This document shows, piece after piece, positions 1 to 7,689 of a stretch of 64,000 nt of DNA. The notes under the pieces are model-generated. The model was given only the letters and a program-made list of their open reading frames with translations. It was not told the origin of the DNA and did no database searches. The position numbers and the translations under genes are program-made. Origin of the DNA: Alphaproteobacteria bacterium (GTDB lineage: Bacteria > Pseudomonadota > Alphaproteobacteria > Caulobacterales > Aquidulcibacteraceae); NCBI GenBank assembly GCA_018969015.1, contig JAGWZE010000018.1, forward strand, positions 1 through 64,000. The letters run 5' to 3'. Within the stretch, counting starts at the first letter, position 1; each line of letters begins with the position of its first letter.

Positions 1-219
1 GGGGTGACGCCCGAAAGAGTTGCGGTCAGGACCCGGGAAAACCTGCCTCGAGAGCAGGGTCGCCCCCGTGTGGGTGTGCGCGCCTATCTCAAGCCGGGTG
101 AGGGCGAGCTCCGGCCTCGGGTCTCAAGGAGGAATGCGAACATCGCGTGAAGCGCCGAAAACGTAGGCGACGATCTCGACCAGTAGCCCCTCGCCGGGTT
201 GACCAAACCGGCGCGCCGA
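1..219. other. No recognised gene at window edge
   Basis: Frame 1 on the plus strand is open from the window edge to a TGA at 148-150, but its third positions are much less GC-biased than in the genes nearby and I recognise no family, so it may be a gene end or chance. An AAGGAGG stretch at about 126-132 sits right against an ATG that opens only about ten codons. All three minus-strand frames are interrupted. No function is proposed. Confidence 0.3.
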
Positions 220-315
220 ACGCGGCGGAGAGGCCGAAAGCCACTCCTCCCCAAAAGCATGCACCCCAGGGTCGGCCGACCCAGGCTCACGCCTCTCCGC
301 CGCGTCCCTTTTTTT
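220..315 (+). terminator. Large inverted repeat followed by T7
   Basis: A perfect 15-bp inverted repeat (220-234 with 291-305) encloses 56 bases and is followed by seven T residues at 309-315. The enclosed segment holds a second perfect palindrome, GGGTCGGCCGACCC, at 269-282. Oriented for plus-strand transcription it would stop reads running toward the convergent hemY-like gene. The loop is far longer than in a classical intrinsic terminator, so it could instead be a structured RNA or a palindromic repeat. Confidence 0.45.
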
Positions 316-360
316 CTCGTTGAACCCGCAGGCGCAGGCGCGCCGTGCGGCCAAAGGCGC

Positions 361-1785
361 TTAGGCCGCCGCGCCCGGCGTCGCGCCGGTCGCGGGATTG
401 CGCACCGCGGCGTGCTCGGCGTCCTGGATCGCCGCGCGCGCGGCCGGCGGCAGCGCCAGCACCGAGCCTGCGCCGGCGTCACGGCCGCCGCGCTCCAGGC
501 GCGGATGGATCAGCTGGCCGGCGTCGCCGAACACATAGACGAGCCGCGCCCAGTCGGCGTCCTCGTACAGGAAGGCCGGGCCCTCCGGATCGAGATCGGA
601 CCAGTCCGCCTCGCGCGGCGCCACGGCGGCCTGCGCCAGCCATTGCCGCGCGGCGTTCTCGTCACCGCGCCCGCGCGCCAGCGCCGCGTACAGCGCACAG
701 ATCCGCGACGACGGATTTTCGCGATAGGCGTGGTCGAGCGCATCCTGCGCCGCGGCCCAGTCCATGCGCTCCATCGCGAGCTCGGCCGAGATGATCTTGC
801 TCTCGCGATGCTCCGGCTTCAGCTCGACGAGGCCCGCCATGCGCTTGGCGCGTTCCGCACGCGGCTCGTCCGATTTGAGATCGCGATAGGCGTGTGCGAT
901 CGCCGGGTGCGGCGCATGCTCCCACGCCTCCTCGAGCACGCTCTGCGCCTTCCACACCTTGCCTTCGCCGGCGAGAAGCCGCGCCGCGAGCGCCGCCGCC
1001 GGCGCAAAGCCCGGGGCGAGACGCAGCGCCTTCTCGGCCATGTCGTCGGCCTTCTCGGGGCGCCGCTCGCGCTCGGCCTGCGCGGCTGCCGCGGTCAGCA
1101 GCACCGCGCGCCGCCGCGTCGCCACCTTCGGCTCGACGAACCGCTTGCGTTCGCCGTCCTCGAGCGCATCGAGCGCGCCTTCCCAGTCCGCCGCCTGCAC
1201 GCGCAGCTCGAACAGCGATTTGAACGGCCATTCCGCGCTTTTCGCGAGCTTCATCGCCGCTTCGGCGTGCGTCATCGCGGCCGTGCGATCGCCGCGCTTC
1301 AACGCCGCCTGCAACAGCCCTTTGCGGCCGAGCAGCTCGGTGTCCTCGTGCGTGAGCATGCCGGAATAGGCGCGCTCGGCCGCGGCCGTATCGCCCGACA
1401 CCTCCGCCGCCCGCGCCTCGAGAAGCCCCGCCAGACGCGGCTCCTCGATCAGCTCGGCGCCGCGCGCGGCCTGCTTGCGCGCCTCTTCGAATTCGCCGCT
1501 CTCCGCCGCGATCAGGCCCAGCGCCAGCGCCTCCTGGCCGCGCTTGAGGCGGTTGCGCGCATTCGCTTTGCCCCAGCGGCCGGGCGCATCCATCACCACG
1601 CCGAGAAAGCGGATCGTCGGCATGAACACGGCGAGAAACGCGAAGAACACGATCACGGCGAACAGCGCCGTCATCTGCACCTGCCAGGCGCCCCATTCGA
1701 TCTGGACGCGTCCCTGGTCGCCGATCGACATCACCACGAGCGCGGCGCCGACGGCGATCAGGATTCCGAGCGCAAGACGAACCAT
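361..1785 (-). CDS. hemY: HemY-like TPR inner-membrane protein
   Basis: 474 aa. Two N-terminal membrane segments (about residues 4-22 and 38-60) are followed by the HemY_N-type region and a long alanine-rich stretch of TPR-like helical pairs to the end, ending in a low-complexity tail. Proteins of this type sit at the end of the hemC-hemD cluster in Proteobacteria; they are membrane-anchored scaffolds with no proven catalytic role, not to be confused with the protoporphyrinogen oxidase also named HemY. It starts 3 nt after the stop of the upstream mitofilin-like gene, so the two are co-transcribed with hemD and hemC. Family call is firm; the biochemical role is unknown. Confidence 0.9.
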   Translation of the reverse strand: MVRLALGILIAVGAALVVMSIGDQGRVQIEWGAWQVQMTALFAVIVFFAFLAVFMPTIRFLGVVMDAPGRWGKANARNRLKRGQEALALGLIAAESGEFEEARKQAARGAELIEEPRLAGLLEARAAEVSGDTAAAERAYSGMLTHEDTELLGRKGLLQAALKRGDRTAAMTHAEAAMKLAKSAEWPFKSLFELRVQAADWEGALDALEDGERKRFVEPKVATRRRAVLLTAAAAQAERERRPEKADDMAEKALRLAPGFAPAAALAARLLAGEGKVWKAQSVLEEAWEHAPHPAIAHAYRDLKSDEPRAERAKRMAGLVELKPEHRESKIISAELAMERMDWAAAQDALDHAYRENPSSRICALYAALARGRGDENAARQWLAQAAVAPREADWSDLDPEGPAFLYEDADWARLVYVFGDAGQLIHPRLERGGRDAGAGSVLALPPAARAAIQDAEHAAVRNPATGATPGAAA

Positions 1786-1788
1786 GGC

Positions 1789-3054
1789 TCAGCTCCCCTG
1801 CGCGGCGAGCTGGGCGCGGATCTTGGCGAGCCGCCCGTCGATCTCGAGCCGCGCGCGCGCCTGCGCGAGCCACGGCGCCGCGACCGTCGCCGGCGCGCCC
1901 GTCAATGTGGAGAGCTCCGCCACGCCGCCCGCGAGATCTTCCGCCGCGATGCGCTTGGAGGCGCGCTCGACGATGGCCGAGGCCGATCGTCCGGGATCGT
2001 CCAATCGCCGCACAACGATGAATTGCGCGAGCCACGCCTGGATCTGGCCCCACGCGCCGCCGCCCGCGTCACTCATGCGCGCCGCGCGGATGATCTCGAC
2101 TTCGAGCGTGCGGAAATCCTCCCGCAGCTCCCCGGTCGTCGGCGCGCCGGTCTTCGCGTAAGGCGCCAGCGCCGCCACGTTCGCGTCGCCGGGCAGGAGC
2201 GTGGCGAGCGCCGCATAGGCCGGCTCGAACGGCCCCGCCGCGCGCGCCGCATCCGTCGCGGCCGAAACGGCATAGGCCGCCGCCGCCGCCTTGCTCGCGC
2301 GCTCGGCGTCCTTCGCCACCTTGTCGAAGCCGACCTGCAGCCCGATCACCTGCTGCGCGATCGCCTGCACCTCCGCCGCGCTCGCCGCGGTCGAGAGACG
2401 ATCCTGCACGTCCTTCAGCCCGGTCTGCAGCGTCTGGATGCGCGTGGCGAGCTGCACGGGATCGCCGAACGCCGCCGCCGCCTCGAACGCGGCGCCTTTC
2501 GACGTGACTTCCTCGACCGTCGCCATCCGCGTCTGCAGCGCCGCAACCGCGCGCGCCACCTGCAGCGGCGTCGCGCCTTCCGCCGGCACCGCTTCGATCG
2601 CGGAGAGCCGCCGCCGCAGCGGCTCGAACTCGGCCGGGCCGCCGGCCATCAGCTGCAGGCCCTGTTCGTAGCGGGCGAGTTTCTTGTCGATCTCGGCGAG
2701 GCGGCTCTGCGCGTCGGCGAGTTCCGCGCGGCTCGGCAGCGCGCCCTCCGCGCTCGCGGTGTCGACGGCGGTCCGCACGCGGGTGAGGTCGCTGCGCACG
2801 GCGGCCAGGTCGTCCGGCGCCACGCGGTCCATCATCGCCGCGACGCCCGGCGCACGCGGCAGGAAGGCCCCGAGCGCCGCGCCGCTCACGGCGGCGATCA
2901 CGGAGGCGGTGACGACGGCCCCCATGCCGACGCCGCCGGATGGCGCGGCCGCAGGGGCGACGCCCTCCGATTTTCGTCCGCTTCGCCCGGCGGGCGTGAA
3001 GTCCGCGTCGATGGGCTCGGCGCGCGCGCGTTCTGCCGAATCGCTGCCGTTCAT
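1789..3054 (-). CDS. Mitofilin/HemX-like coiled-coil membrane protein
   Basis: 421 aa from the chosen ATG at 3054, preceded by AGCGGGGA; an in-frame ATG at 3102 would add 16 residues but lies close to the end of hemD and lacks a better ribosome binding site. An acidic, proline/alanine-rich cytoplasmic head is followed by one membrane helix (about residues 42-65) and a long periplasmic domain rich in heptads and alanine helices. This is the architecture of alphaproteobacterial mitofilin-like proteins (COG4223), which lie between hemD and the HemY-like gene and are related to mitochondrial Mic60. A role in membrane organisation or tetrapyrrole enzyme scaffolding is inference. Confidence 0.85.
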   Translation of the reverse strand: MNGSDSAERARAEPIDADFTPAGRSGRKSEGVAPAAAPSGGVGMGAVVTASVIAAVSGAALGAFLPRAPGVAAMMDRVAPDDLAAVRSDLTRVRTAVDTASAEGALPSRAELADAQSRLAEIDKKLARYEQGLQLMAGGPAEFEPLRRRLSAIEAVPAEGATPLQVARAVAALQTRMATVEEVTSKGAAFEAAAAFGDPVQLATRIQTLQTGLKDVQDRLSTAASAAEVQAIAQQVIGLQVGFDKVAKDAERASKAAAAAYAVSAATDAARAAGPFEPAYAALATLLPGDANVAALAPYAKTGAPTTGELREDFRTLEVEIIRAARMSDAGGGAWGQIQAWLAQFIVVRRLDDPGRSASAIVERASKRIAAEDLAGGVAELSTLTGAPATVAAPWLAQARARLEIDGRLAKIRAQLAAQGS

Positions 3055-3127
3055 GAAATCCCCGCTTCGCCGCGAAGCGCTTGAGCGCCCGCGACTCGTC
3101 ACTCTTACTTTTAGCCGGGGCGCCGGC

Positions 3128-3808
3128 TCAACCCTTCGCGGCTGTCAGGGTTGCCAGCAACGCGTTTTCCGTCGGTTCTTCAGCAACTTCGATCGATCGC
3201 CAGGCGCCCGCGTCGAGCCCCTGGGCGACGGCCGCGCTGAGCGCGATGGCGCGAACGTCGCGCAACGCCGCAATCCCGCGGGTGAGTCGCGAACTTATCC
3301 GCGCCCCCGCCGGGCTGTGGAACAGTGCGGCATGGAGCCCGTTCAGCGCCTCGTCCGCGAATCGTTCCGCATCCTGCGCGCGGTAGACGACCATCCCGCG
3401 GCCCCGACGCCCCACCGCCGCCAGGGCGCTCACGAGATCGACCGCCACCTCTTCCCCGCGCACGTGCAGGATCGTCGCGCCGGGCGGCGTCGCCTCCGAC
3501 AGCAAGACCGCGAGCGCCGCGCCGTCCTTCGCGGCCGAGCGCACGTCGCCATGCCCGGCCGCGGTCGCCGCCGCCGCCGTCGCGTCGCCGACGCAGAAGG
3601 TCGGCAGGTCGCGCCGCCCCGTCCAGAAGCGCACGCCCGCCGCGCTCGTGAAGGCGAGAGCGCTGACGTCGGGAACGACGGCCGGATCATGCGCAACCGG
3701 GCCCAGCGTGCGCACGGGCGCCAGAACCGGCTCGAATCCCAGCGCGCGCAGCCGCACGGCCGTCTCGTCCGCGCCCGGGTGCGACCGCGTGACGAGCACG
3801 CGCCGCAT
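3128..3808 (-). CDS. hemD: Uroporphyrinogen-III synthase
   Basis: 226 aa. Cyclises and inverts ring D of hydroxymethylbilane to give uroporphyrinogen III in the cytoplasm. The sequence is divergent, as usual for HemD, but starts with the family-typical RRVLVTRSHPGAD strand and has two Rossmann-like halves, with the late LSAAVAQGLD helix near residue 200. Its ATG overlaps the hemC stop codon (TGATG), so the pair is translationally coupled. Identification rests on fold-like features plus position directly after hemC. Confidence 0.9.
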   Translation of the reverse strand: MRRVLVTRSHPGADETAVRLRALGFEPVLAPVRTLGPVAHDPAVVPDVSALAFTSAAGVRFWTGRRDLPTFCVGDATAAAATAAGHGDVRSAAKDGAALAVLLSEATPPGATILHVRGEEVAVDLVSALAAVGRRGRGMVVYRAQDAERFADEALNGLHAALFHSPAGARISSRLTRGIAALRDVRAIALSAAVAQGLDAGAWRSIEVAEEPTENALLATLTAAKG

Positions 3809-4731
3809 CAGGCGTCGAACGTCAACGCCGCGCCGGCTTCCGCGCGGATTGCTTCGCCCGCGGCCCGCCCGATCGCGATCGCATCCGCCGCGGCGCCGCG
3901 CGCCTCGCGTCGCCAGCGCCGCGCCCCATCGGGCGTCAGCGCTTCGCCAAGGAAGGTGAGGGCGCCGCCGGCCACCACCGCATGCGCGGCGATCGGCGTG
4001 CGGCAAGAGCCGTCCAGCGCATCGAGGAACGCCCGCTCGGCCGCCACCGCGGCGAACGTGTCGGCGTCGTTGAGCCGCGCCAGCGCCTCGAGCGTGCGGG
4101 TGTCTCCGGCGCGCGCCGTGATGGCGAGCGCGCCTTGCCCGGCCGCTGGCGGCATCGCCACCGGATCGACGAGCGACGTCGCCTTGTCCGCAAGCCCGAG
4201 CCGTTTCAGGCCTGAAAGCGCAAGAAACGTCGCGTCCACCACGCCGTCGTCGAGCTTGCGCAGCCGGGTATCCACGTTGCCGCGCAGCATCTCGACCACG
4301 AGATCCGGGCGCCGGTGCAGCAATTGCGCCTGCCGCCGCAGGCTCGCCGTGCCGACCTTCGCGCCTTTCGGCAACTCGTCGATCGAGCCGGCGACGCGCG
4401 AAATGAAGGCGTCGCGCGCGTCCTCGCGCGCCGGCGTCGCCGCCAGAACGAGGCCCGCGGGCAGCTTGGTCGGCAGGTCCTTCAGCGAGTGCACCGCCAG
4501 ATCGATGCGGCCGTCCAGCAGCGCTTCGTCCAGCTCCTTCGTGAAGAGCCCTTTGCCGCCCGCGTCCTGCAGCCGGCGGTCGGTGATCCGGTCGCCGGTG
4601 GTGACGATCGGCGTGATCGGCACGGCGTCGATCTCCACGCCCAGGCTCGCCGCCAGGGCGGCCTGCACCAGCCCGGTCTGCGTCAAAGAGAGCGGCGACC
4701 CGCGCGCCCCGATCCGAAAACTCACTGTCAT
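3808..4731 (-). CDS. hemC: Porphobilinogen deaminase (hydroxymethylbilane synthase)
   Basis: 307 aa, standard length. Polymerises four porphobilinogens into hydroxymethylbilane for haem (and possibly cobalamin) synthesis. The N-terminal [13 protein letters not shown], the central [12 protein letters not shown] block and the dipyrromethane-cofactor cysteine in [11 protein letters not shown] (Cys243) are all present. It heads the leftward hemC-hemD-mitofilin-hemY operon and is divergent from tsaD with only about 70 bp between the starts, so both promoters lie in that gap. Confidence 0.97.
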   Translation of the reverse strand: MTVSFRIGARGSPLSLTQTGLVQAALAASLGVEIDAVPITPIVTTGDRITDRRLQDAGGKGLFTKELDEALLDGRIDLAVHSLKDLPTKLPAGLVLAATPAREDARDAFISRVAGSIDELPKGAKVGTASLRRQAQLLHRRPDLVVEMLRGNVDTRLRKLDDGVVDATFLALSGLKRLGLADKATSLVDPVAMPPAAGQGALAITARAGDTRTLEALARLNDADTFAAVAAERAFLDALDGSCRTPIAAHAVVAGGALTFLGEALTPDGARRWRREARGAAADAIAIGRAAGEAIRAEAGAALTFDA

Positions 4732-4799
4732 GGGCGCCTGGAAGTCCCTGGAAGCTATTGTCGTTGCAATTGATCGGAAAAGGCCGATCTAGCCGCTGG

Positions 4800-5936
4800 A
4801 TGAGCCACCCTAAGCCACGCCTCACGGTCCTGGGAATCGAGACGAGCTGCGACGAAACGGCAGCCGCGATCGTACGCGTCCCCGCGGCCGGCGTCCAATC
4901 AGCGGATGGCGGGGCGGGCGGGGACGGCTTCGATGGCCCCGCCGAGATCCTGGCCGACGTGGTCTGGTCGCAGATCGAGGACCACGCGCCCTATCGCGGC
5001 GTGGTGCCCGAAATCGCCGCCCGCGCCCATGTCGAGAAGGTGGACGCCGCCGTCGCCGCCGCCCTGGCGGAGGCCGGCCTGGGCTTTGGCGATCTCGATG
5101 GCGTCGCCGCCACCGCCGGCCCGGGCCTGATCGGCGGCGTGATGGTCGGGCTCCTGACCGGGAAGGCCATCGCGCTGGCCCATGGGCTCCCGCTCATCGC
5201 GGTCAATCATCTCGAGGGCCACGCCCTGTCGCCCCGGCTCGGGGCGGCGACGCCCTTTCCTTATCTCCTGCTGCTGGCCTCGGGCGGGCACTGCCAGTTC
5301 CTCGCCGTCGACGGCCTCGGCCAGTACCGCCGCCTGGGCTCGACGATCGATGACGCCGCCGGCGAAGCCTTCGACAAGACCGCGAAACTTCTCGGGCTCG
5401 GGTTCCCCGGCGGCCCGCTGGTCGAGGCCGCCGCGCGGGGCGGGACCGCCGCCCGCTTCGATCTGCCACGCCCGCTCGTCGGCCGACCAGGCTGCGATTT
5501 GAGCTTTGCCGGCCTCAAGACGGCCGTCGCCCGGCAGGCCGCGGCGCTTGCGCCTCTGTCCCCGAAGGACCAGGCCGATCTTGCCGCCGCGTTCCAGGCC
5601 GCCGTCGTCGACGTGCTGGCTGATCGCACCCGCGCCGCCATGCGCCTCGCGCCGGACAGCCGCAGGCTGGTGCTCGCCGGCGGCGTCGCCGCCAATCAGG
5701 CCATTCGGAAGGCGCTCGAAGCGATTGCAGAATCGCAGGGCTGGAGCTTCGCCGCGCCGCCGCTGCGCCACTGCACGGACAACGCAGCCATGATCGCTCT
5801 CGCAGGTGCGGAAAGACTGCGCGCAGGCCTCGACGATCCCCTCGAAGCGCCGGCGCGCGCCCGCTGGCCCCTCGACGCCGCCGCCGCGGCCGCCGCCCCG
5901 GTCCACAAGCCGGGGCGCAAAGGCGCGAAAGCCTGA
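4800..5936 (+). CDS. tsaD: tRNA threonylcarbamoyladenosine transferase TsaD
   Basis: 378 aa. Transfers the threonylcarbamoyl group to A37 of ANN-decoding tRNAs in the TsaB-TsaD-TsaE complex. The start at 4800 puts the conserved [10 protein letters not shown] strand close to the N-terminus; an in-frame ATG at 4758 would add 14 unconserved residues. The metal-binding HLEGH motif and the ASKH-fold blocks [14 protein letters not shown] and LAGGVAANQ are visible. About 23 residues near position 30 look like a variable insert. The C-terminus is an alanine/lysine tail. The neighbourhood with hemC and gpsA is common in Alphaproteobacteria. Confidence 0.96.
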   Translation: MSHPKPRLTVLGIETSCDETAAAIVRVPAAGVQSADGGAGGDGFDGPAEILADVVWSQIEDHAPYRGVVPEIAARAHVEKVDAAVAAALAEAGLGFGDLDGVAATAGPGLIGGVMVGLLTGKAIALAHGLPLIAVNHLEGHALSPRLGAATPFPYLLLLASGGHCQFLAVDGLGQYRRLGSTIDDAAGEAFDKTAKLLGLGFPGGPLVEAAARGGTAARFDLPRPLVGRPGCDLSFAGLKTAVARQAAALAPLSPKDQADLAAAFQAAVVDVLADRTRAAMRLAPDSRRLVLAGGVAANQAIRKALEAIAESQGWSFAAPPLRHCTDNAAMIALAGAERLRAGLDDPLEAPARARWPLDAAAAAAAPVHKPGRKGAKA

Positions 5937-6040
5937 AGCGTCCTCGAACGCTCGTCGAAGGGAGATCCGGTCGAGCGAGGCGTGTGCGCCGAGTGCTGCG
6001 CCGCCTCGAAATTGCCCCATAAATGAATGGGCGGCCCAAA

Positions 6041-6071
6041 AGCAAAAGGCCTGGTCCTTTCGGACCAGGCC
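6041..6071 (-). terminator. Intrinsic terminator after tiny gene A
   Basis: A perfect 10-bp stem (6048-6057 with 6062-6071) closes a four-base loop that reads GAAA on the minus strand, followed there by TTTTGCTTTT. It lies 29 nt past the stop codon of the 38-aa gene at 6100-6216 and so ends that transcript. Confidence 0.9.
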
Positions 6072-6099
6072 CCCAGCTTCGACACCGTTTCCGGGCGGC

Positions 6100-6216
6100 T
6101 TACGCCATCACGCGTGCAGCCACCGAAACGAGCGGCGCCGAAGCGGCAGCGACGAGAACGATCGCGACCGCAATGGTGAAGAGACGAAACGTCGCCGTCG
6201 GTTGGGAGTTCGGCAT
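6100..6216 (-). CDS. Tiny single-TM protein A (38 aa)
   Basis: 38 aa, too short for standard gene callers. A perfect GGAGG stands 5 nt before the ATG (minus strand GAAGGAGGCTCCC then ATG). A polar ten-residue head with TFRLF is followed by one alanine/valine-rich membrane helix, a central AP, and the ending VMA. Aligned to the 37-aa gene at 6619-6732, about 15 of the last 30 residues are identical (shared FRL, VAAA, AP, VMA). It has its own upstream gap (6217-6380) and its own terminator. Function unknown; a membrane micropeptide is inference. Confidence 0.72.
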   Translation of the reverse strand: MPNSQPTATFRLFTIAVAIVLVAAASAPLVSVAARVMA

Positions 6217-6277
6217 GGGAGCCTCCTTCAGTTTTGGCCGGCGGGATTTCGCAAGTGCGAACGCCGACCCGGCTTAG

Positions 6278-6292
6278 ATGACGCTTCGTCAT
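6278..6292. promoter_or_regulatory. Palindrome upstream of tiny gene A
   Basis: ATGACG-CTT-CGTCAT lies 62 nt upstream of the 38-aa gene A start, in the only gap that can hold its promoter. A second looser inverted repeat, GCTTTG at 6323-6328 with CAAAGC at 6345-6350, surrounds TGCAT repeats in the same gap. Either could be an operator; no regulator is identified. Confidence 0.35.
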
Positions 6293-6380
6293 GGCTGCCG
6301 CCAGGGGCGCATTGGCGCCTCAGCTTTGCATTTTTGCATGCATCCAAAGCGGGGGCCGACCGCATCGTCGGCCCGCCAAA

Positions 6381-6412
6381 GAAAAAGGCGCGAGACCCGA
6401 AGGTCCCGCGCC
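6381..6412 (-). terminator. Intrinsic terminator after tiny genes C-B
   Basis: An 11-bp stem (6387-6397 with 6402-6412) has a UUCG tetraloop on the minus strand and a single G-U wobble, which is a mismatch on the plus strand, showing it works leftward. It is followed on the minus strand by TTTTTCTTT. It lies about 40 nt after the stop of the gene at 6454-6570. Confidence 0.9.
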
Positions 6413-6453
6413 TCGAGGCGGCGCCGGGAAGAGAGCGTGCGGCGCGGAAGGGA

Positions 6454-6570
6454 TCAGAAGAACAGCTTCGCCGCTTCCACGAGCGGGAGGGCGACGAAGG
6501 ACAGGGCGGCGACGGCCAGCAGCACGTTGCCGAACTGGTGGAAGGTGCGGGCGGCGGAGCGAGCGGTCAT
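6454..6570 (-). CDS. Tiny single-TM protein B (38 aa)
   Basis: 38 aa, ATG at 6570 preceded by GGAGAG eight bases upstream (minus strand CTGGAGAGTTCCCC). A basic head (TARSAARTF) leads into one hydrophobic helix (about residues 15-31) and ends in AAKLFF. It is the most divergent of the three tiny proteins but shares the TF-plus-helix-plus-PLV plan with protein A. It lies 48 nt downstream of gene C and shares its terminator, so C and B form a two-gene unit. Function unknown. Confidence 0.68.
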   Translation of the reverse strand: MTARSAARTFHQFGNVLLAVAALSFVALPLVEAAKLFF

Positions 6571-6618
6571 GGGGAACTCTCCAGTCGGAAGGGGCACGAG
6601 AGGGGCGGACGGTTGGCC

Positions 6619-6732
6619 TCAGGCCATCACGGCGCCGGCGAGCGACAGGACCGGCGCGGCCGCAGCGGCCACCGCGAGGGCGCCGAACGCCAGGGCGATG
6701 AGGCGGAAGATCGGGGAGCGGGCGTCGGTCAT
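6619..6732 (-). CDS. Tiny single-TM protein C (37 aa)
   Basis: 37 aa from ATG 6732, preceded by GGAGAT; longer in-frame starts up to 6816 lack a ribosome binding site and would add a non-conserved head. A short polar head with IFRL is followed by an alanine-rich membrane helix, a central AAP and the ending AGAVMA, closely matching protein A. Upstream on the minus strand TTGCAA and CATATA are separated by 17 nt and may be the promoter. Function unknown; a paralogue of protein A by sequence. Confidence 0.7.
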   Translation of the reverse strand: MTDARSPIFRLIALAFGALAVAAAAAPVLSLAGAVMA

Positions 6733-7037
6733 GGGGTCATCTCCGGGGCAGTTCGAGCGGCGAAGCATCGCCATGACCCCTATATGGCAGAACCCTGATC
6801 CGATTGCAATGAACAAAATGATTTTTATTCAGCAGTCATCCTGCGGGCGCGAAACGCAGGCGCGGAAGGGGCGCGCGGCGCGGTGCGCACGGCTTTGGCA
6901 GGGCGGGGGAAATGGCCGCGGACGCTGGCGGCCGGCCAGGCCGGCGCCGTCGGGCGCGTCGGGGTGAGCGGAGTCGCGTGTTCAGGCGATACTGGCCGCC
7001 AGGGGCGGTAGGTCCGGACAGGGAACGCGGCGGCGCC
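6733..7037. other. Gap between tiny genes and TetR gene
   Basis: 305 bases without a supported gene. The left end is the leader and probable promoter of tiny gene C and includes the only notably AT-rich stretch nearby (about 6785-6840). The right part is GC-rich with no clear hairpin. It is the downstream region of the leftward TetR gene. Confidence 0.5.
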
Positions 7038-7634
7038 TCAGGCGGTGCGCGTGTAGAGGCCTTTGAACAGCAGGTCGAGCACGCCTTCGAGCTCGCGCTC
7101 GAGCTTTGCGAGCGTCAGCTGTGAGAACAGCTGCGGGAACGCAAACTTCGCCGTGGCGCTTTGCAGCATTTCAGCGACGAAAACGTAGTTATCCGAGCGC
7201 ATGAAGACGCCCGCTTCCGCGCCTTCCTCGAGCAGCGCAGCCATGAAGACGCGCTCGTGGGCCAGCTGTTCGTTGGCGAACAGGGGGCGTTCGACGTGAA
7301 GAACCTCGGCAACCTCGAGAATCTTGGCGTTTTCAGCCACGAGGTGGAAGTTGTCCCGCATCCGCTTGAACAGGATCTCGCGCAGGCGCGCGTCGGCCGG
7401 CTGGTCCTTGCGGCGGGCGATGGCGGCCAACTCGAACTGCATGTCGGCGTAATGCATGCGCGCCATCGCCTCGGCGATGTCGATCTTGGCCTCGAAGAAG
7501 CGATAGATATTGCCCGGGCTCATCCCGCAATCGGCGGCGATCTCGGCCATGGTCGTCTTCCCGTAGCCGTAATGCTTGATCCGATGCATTGCGGCGTGAA
7601 GGATGCGCTCCCGGGTGGCTGTCTTTTCGTCCAT
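7038..7634 (-). CDS. TetR/AcrR-family transcriptional regulator
   Basis: 198 aa. Start at 7634 gives the standard TetR N-terminus (TRERILHAAMHRIKHYGYGKTT) with the helix-turn-helix MAEIAADCGMSPGNIYRFFEAK at about residues 29-50; the remaining all-helical domain binds an unknown ligand. It is divergent from gpsA with 55 bp between starts. A perfect 14-bp palindrome in that gap is the obvious operator, implying autoregulation and possible control of gpsA. The ligand and regulon cannot be read from the sequence. Confidence 0.93.
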   Translation of the reverse strand: MDEKTATRERILHAAMHRIKHYGYGKTTMAEIAADCGMSPGNIYRFFEAKIDIAEAMARMHYADMQFELAAIARRKDQPADARLREILFKRMRDNFHLVAENAKILEVAEVLHVERPLFANEQLAHERVFMAALLEEGAEAGVFMRSDNYVFVAEMLQSATAKFAFPQLFSQLTLAKLERELEGVLDLLFKGLYTRTA

Positions 7635-7656
7635 GACCGTACGATAAGGGCTGCCG

Positions 7657-7670
7657 ATTGAACGTTCAAT
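7657..7670. promoter_or_regulatory. 14-bp TetR-type operator
   Basis: ATTGAACGTTCAAT is a perfect palindrome in the 55-bp gap between the divergent TetR and gpsA genes, the size and position of a TetR-family operator. It covers the ATG at 7669, one reason to prefer the GTG at 7690 as the gpsA start. Confidence 0.7.
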
Positions 7671-7689
7671 GAAGAATTTAGGCGGTTCC

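Noticed and set aside
1-130. Possible cobalamin riboswitch or RNase P/SRP RNA
   Set aside because: Words such as GTTGCGG and AACCTGCC recall parts of these RNAs, but the required order, strand and spacing do not match.
199-3084. A 961-codon arginine-rich open frame opposite the hemY-like and mitofilin-like genes
   Set aside because: It is an antisense shadow of two genes with recognisable families; the composition is arginine/glycine/proline-rich with no motif.
4758-4799. Upstream ATG for tsaD
   Set aside because: It would place 14 unconserved residues before the strict LGIETSCDE start.
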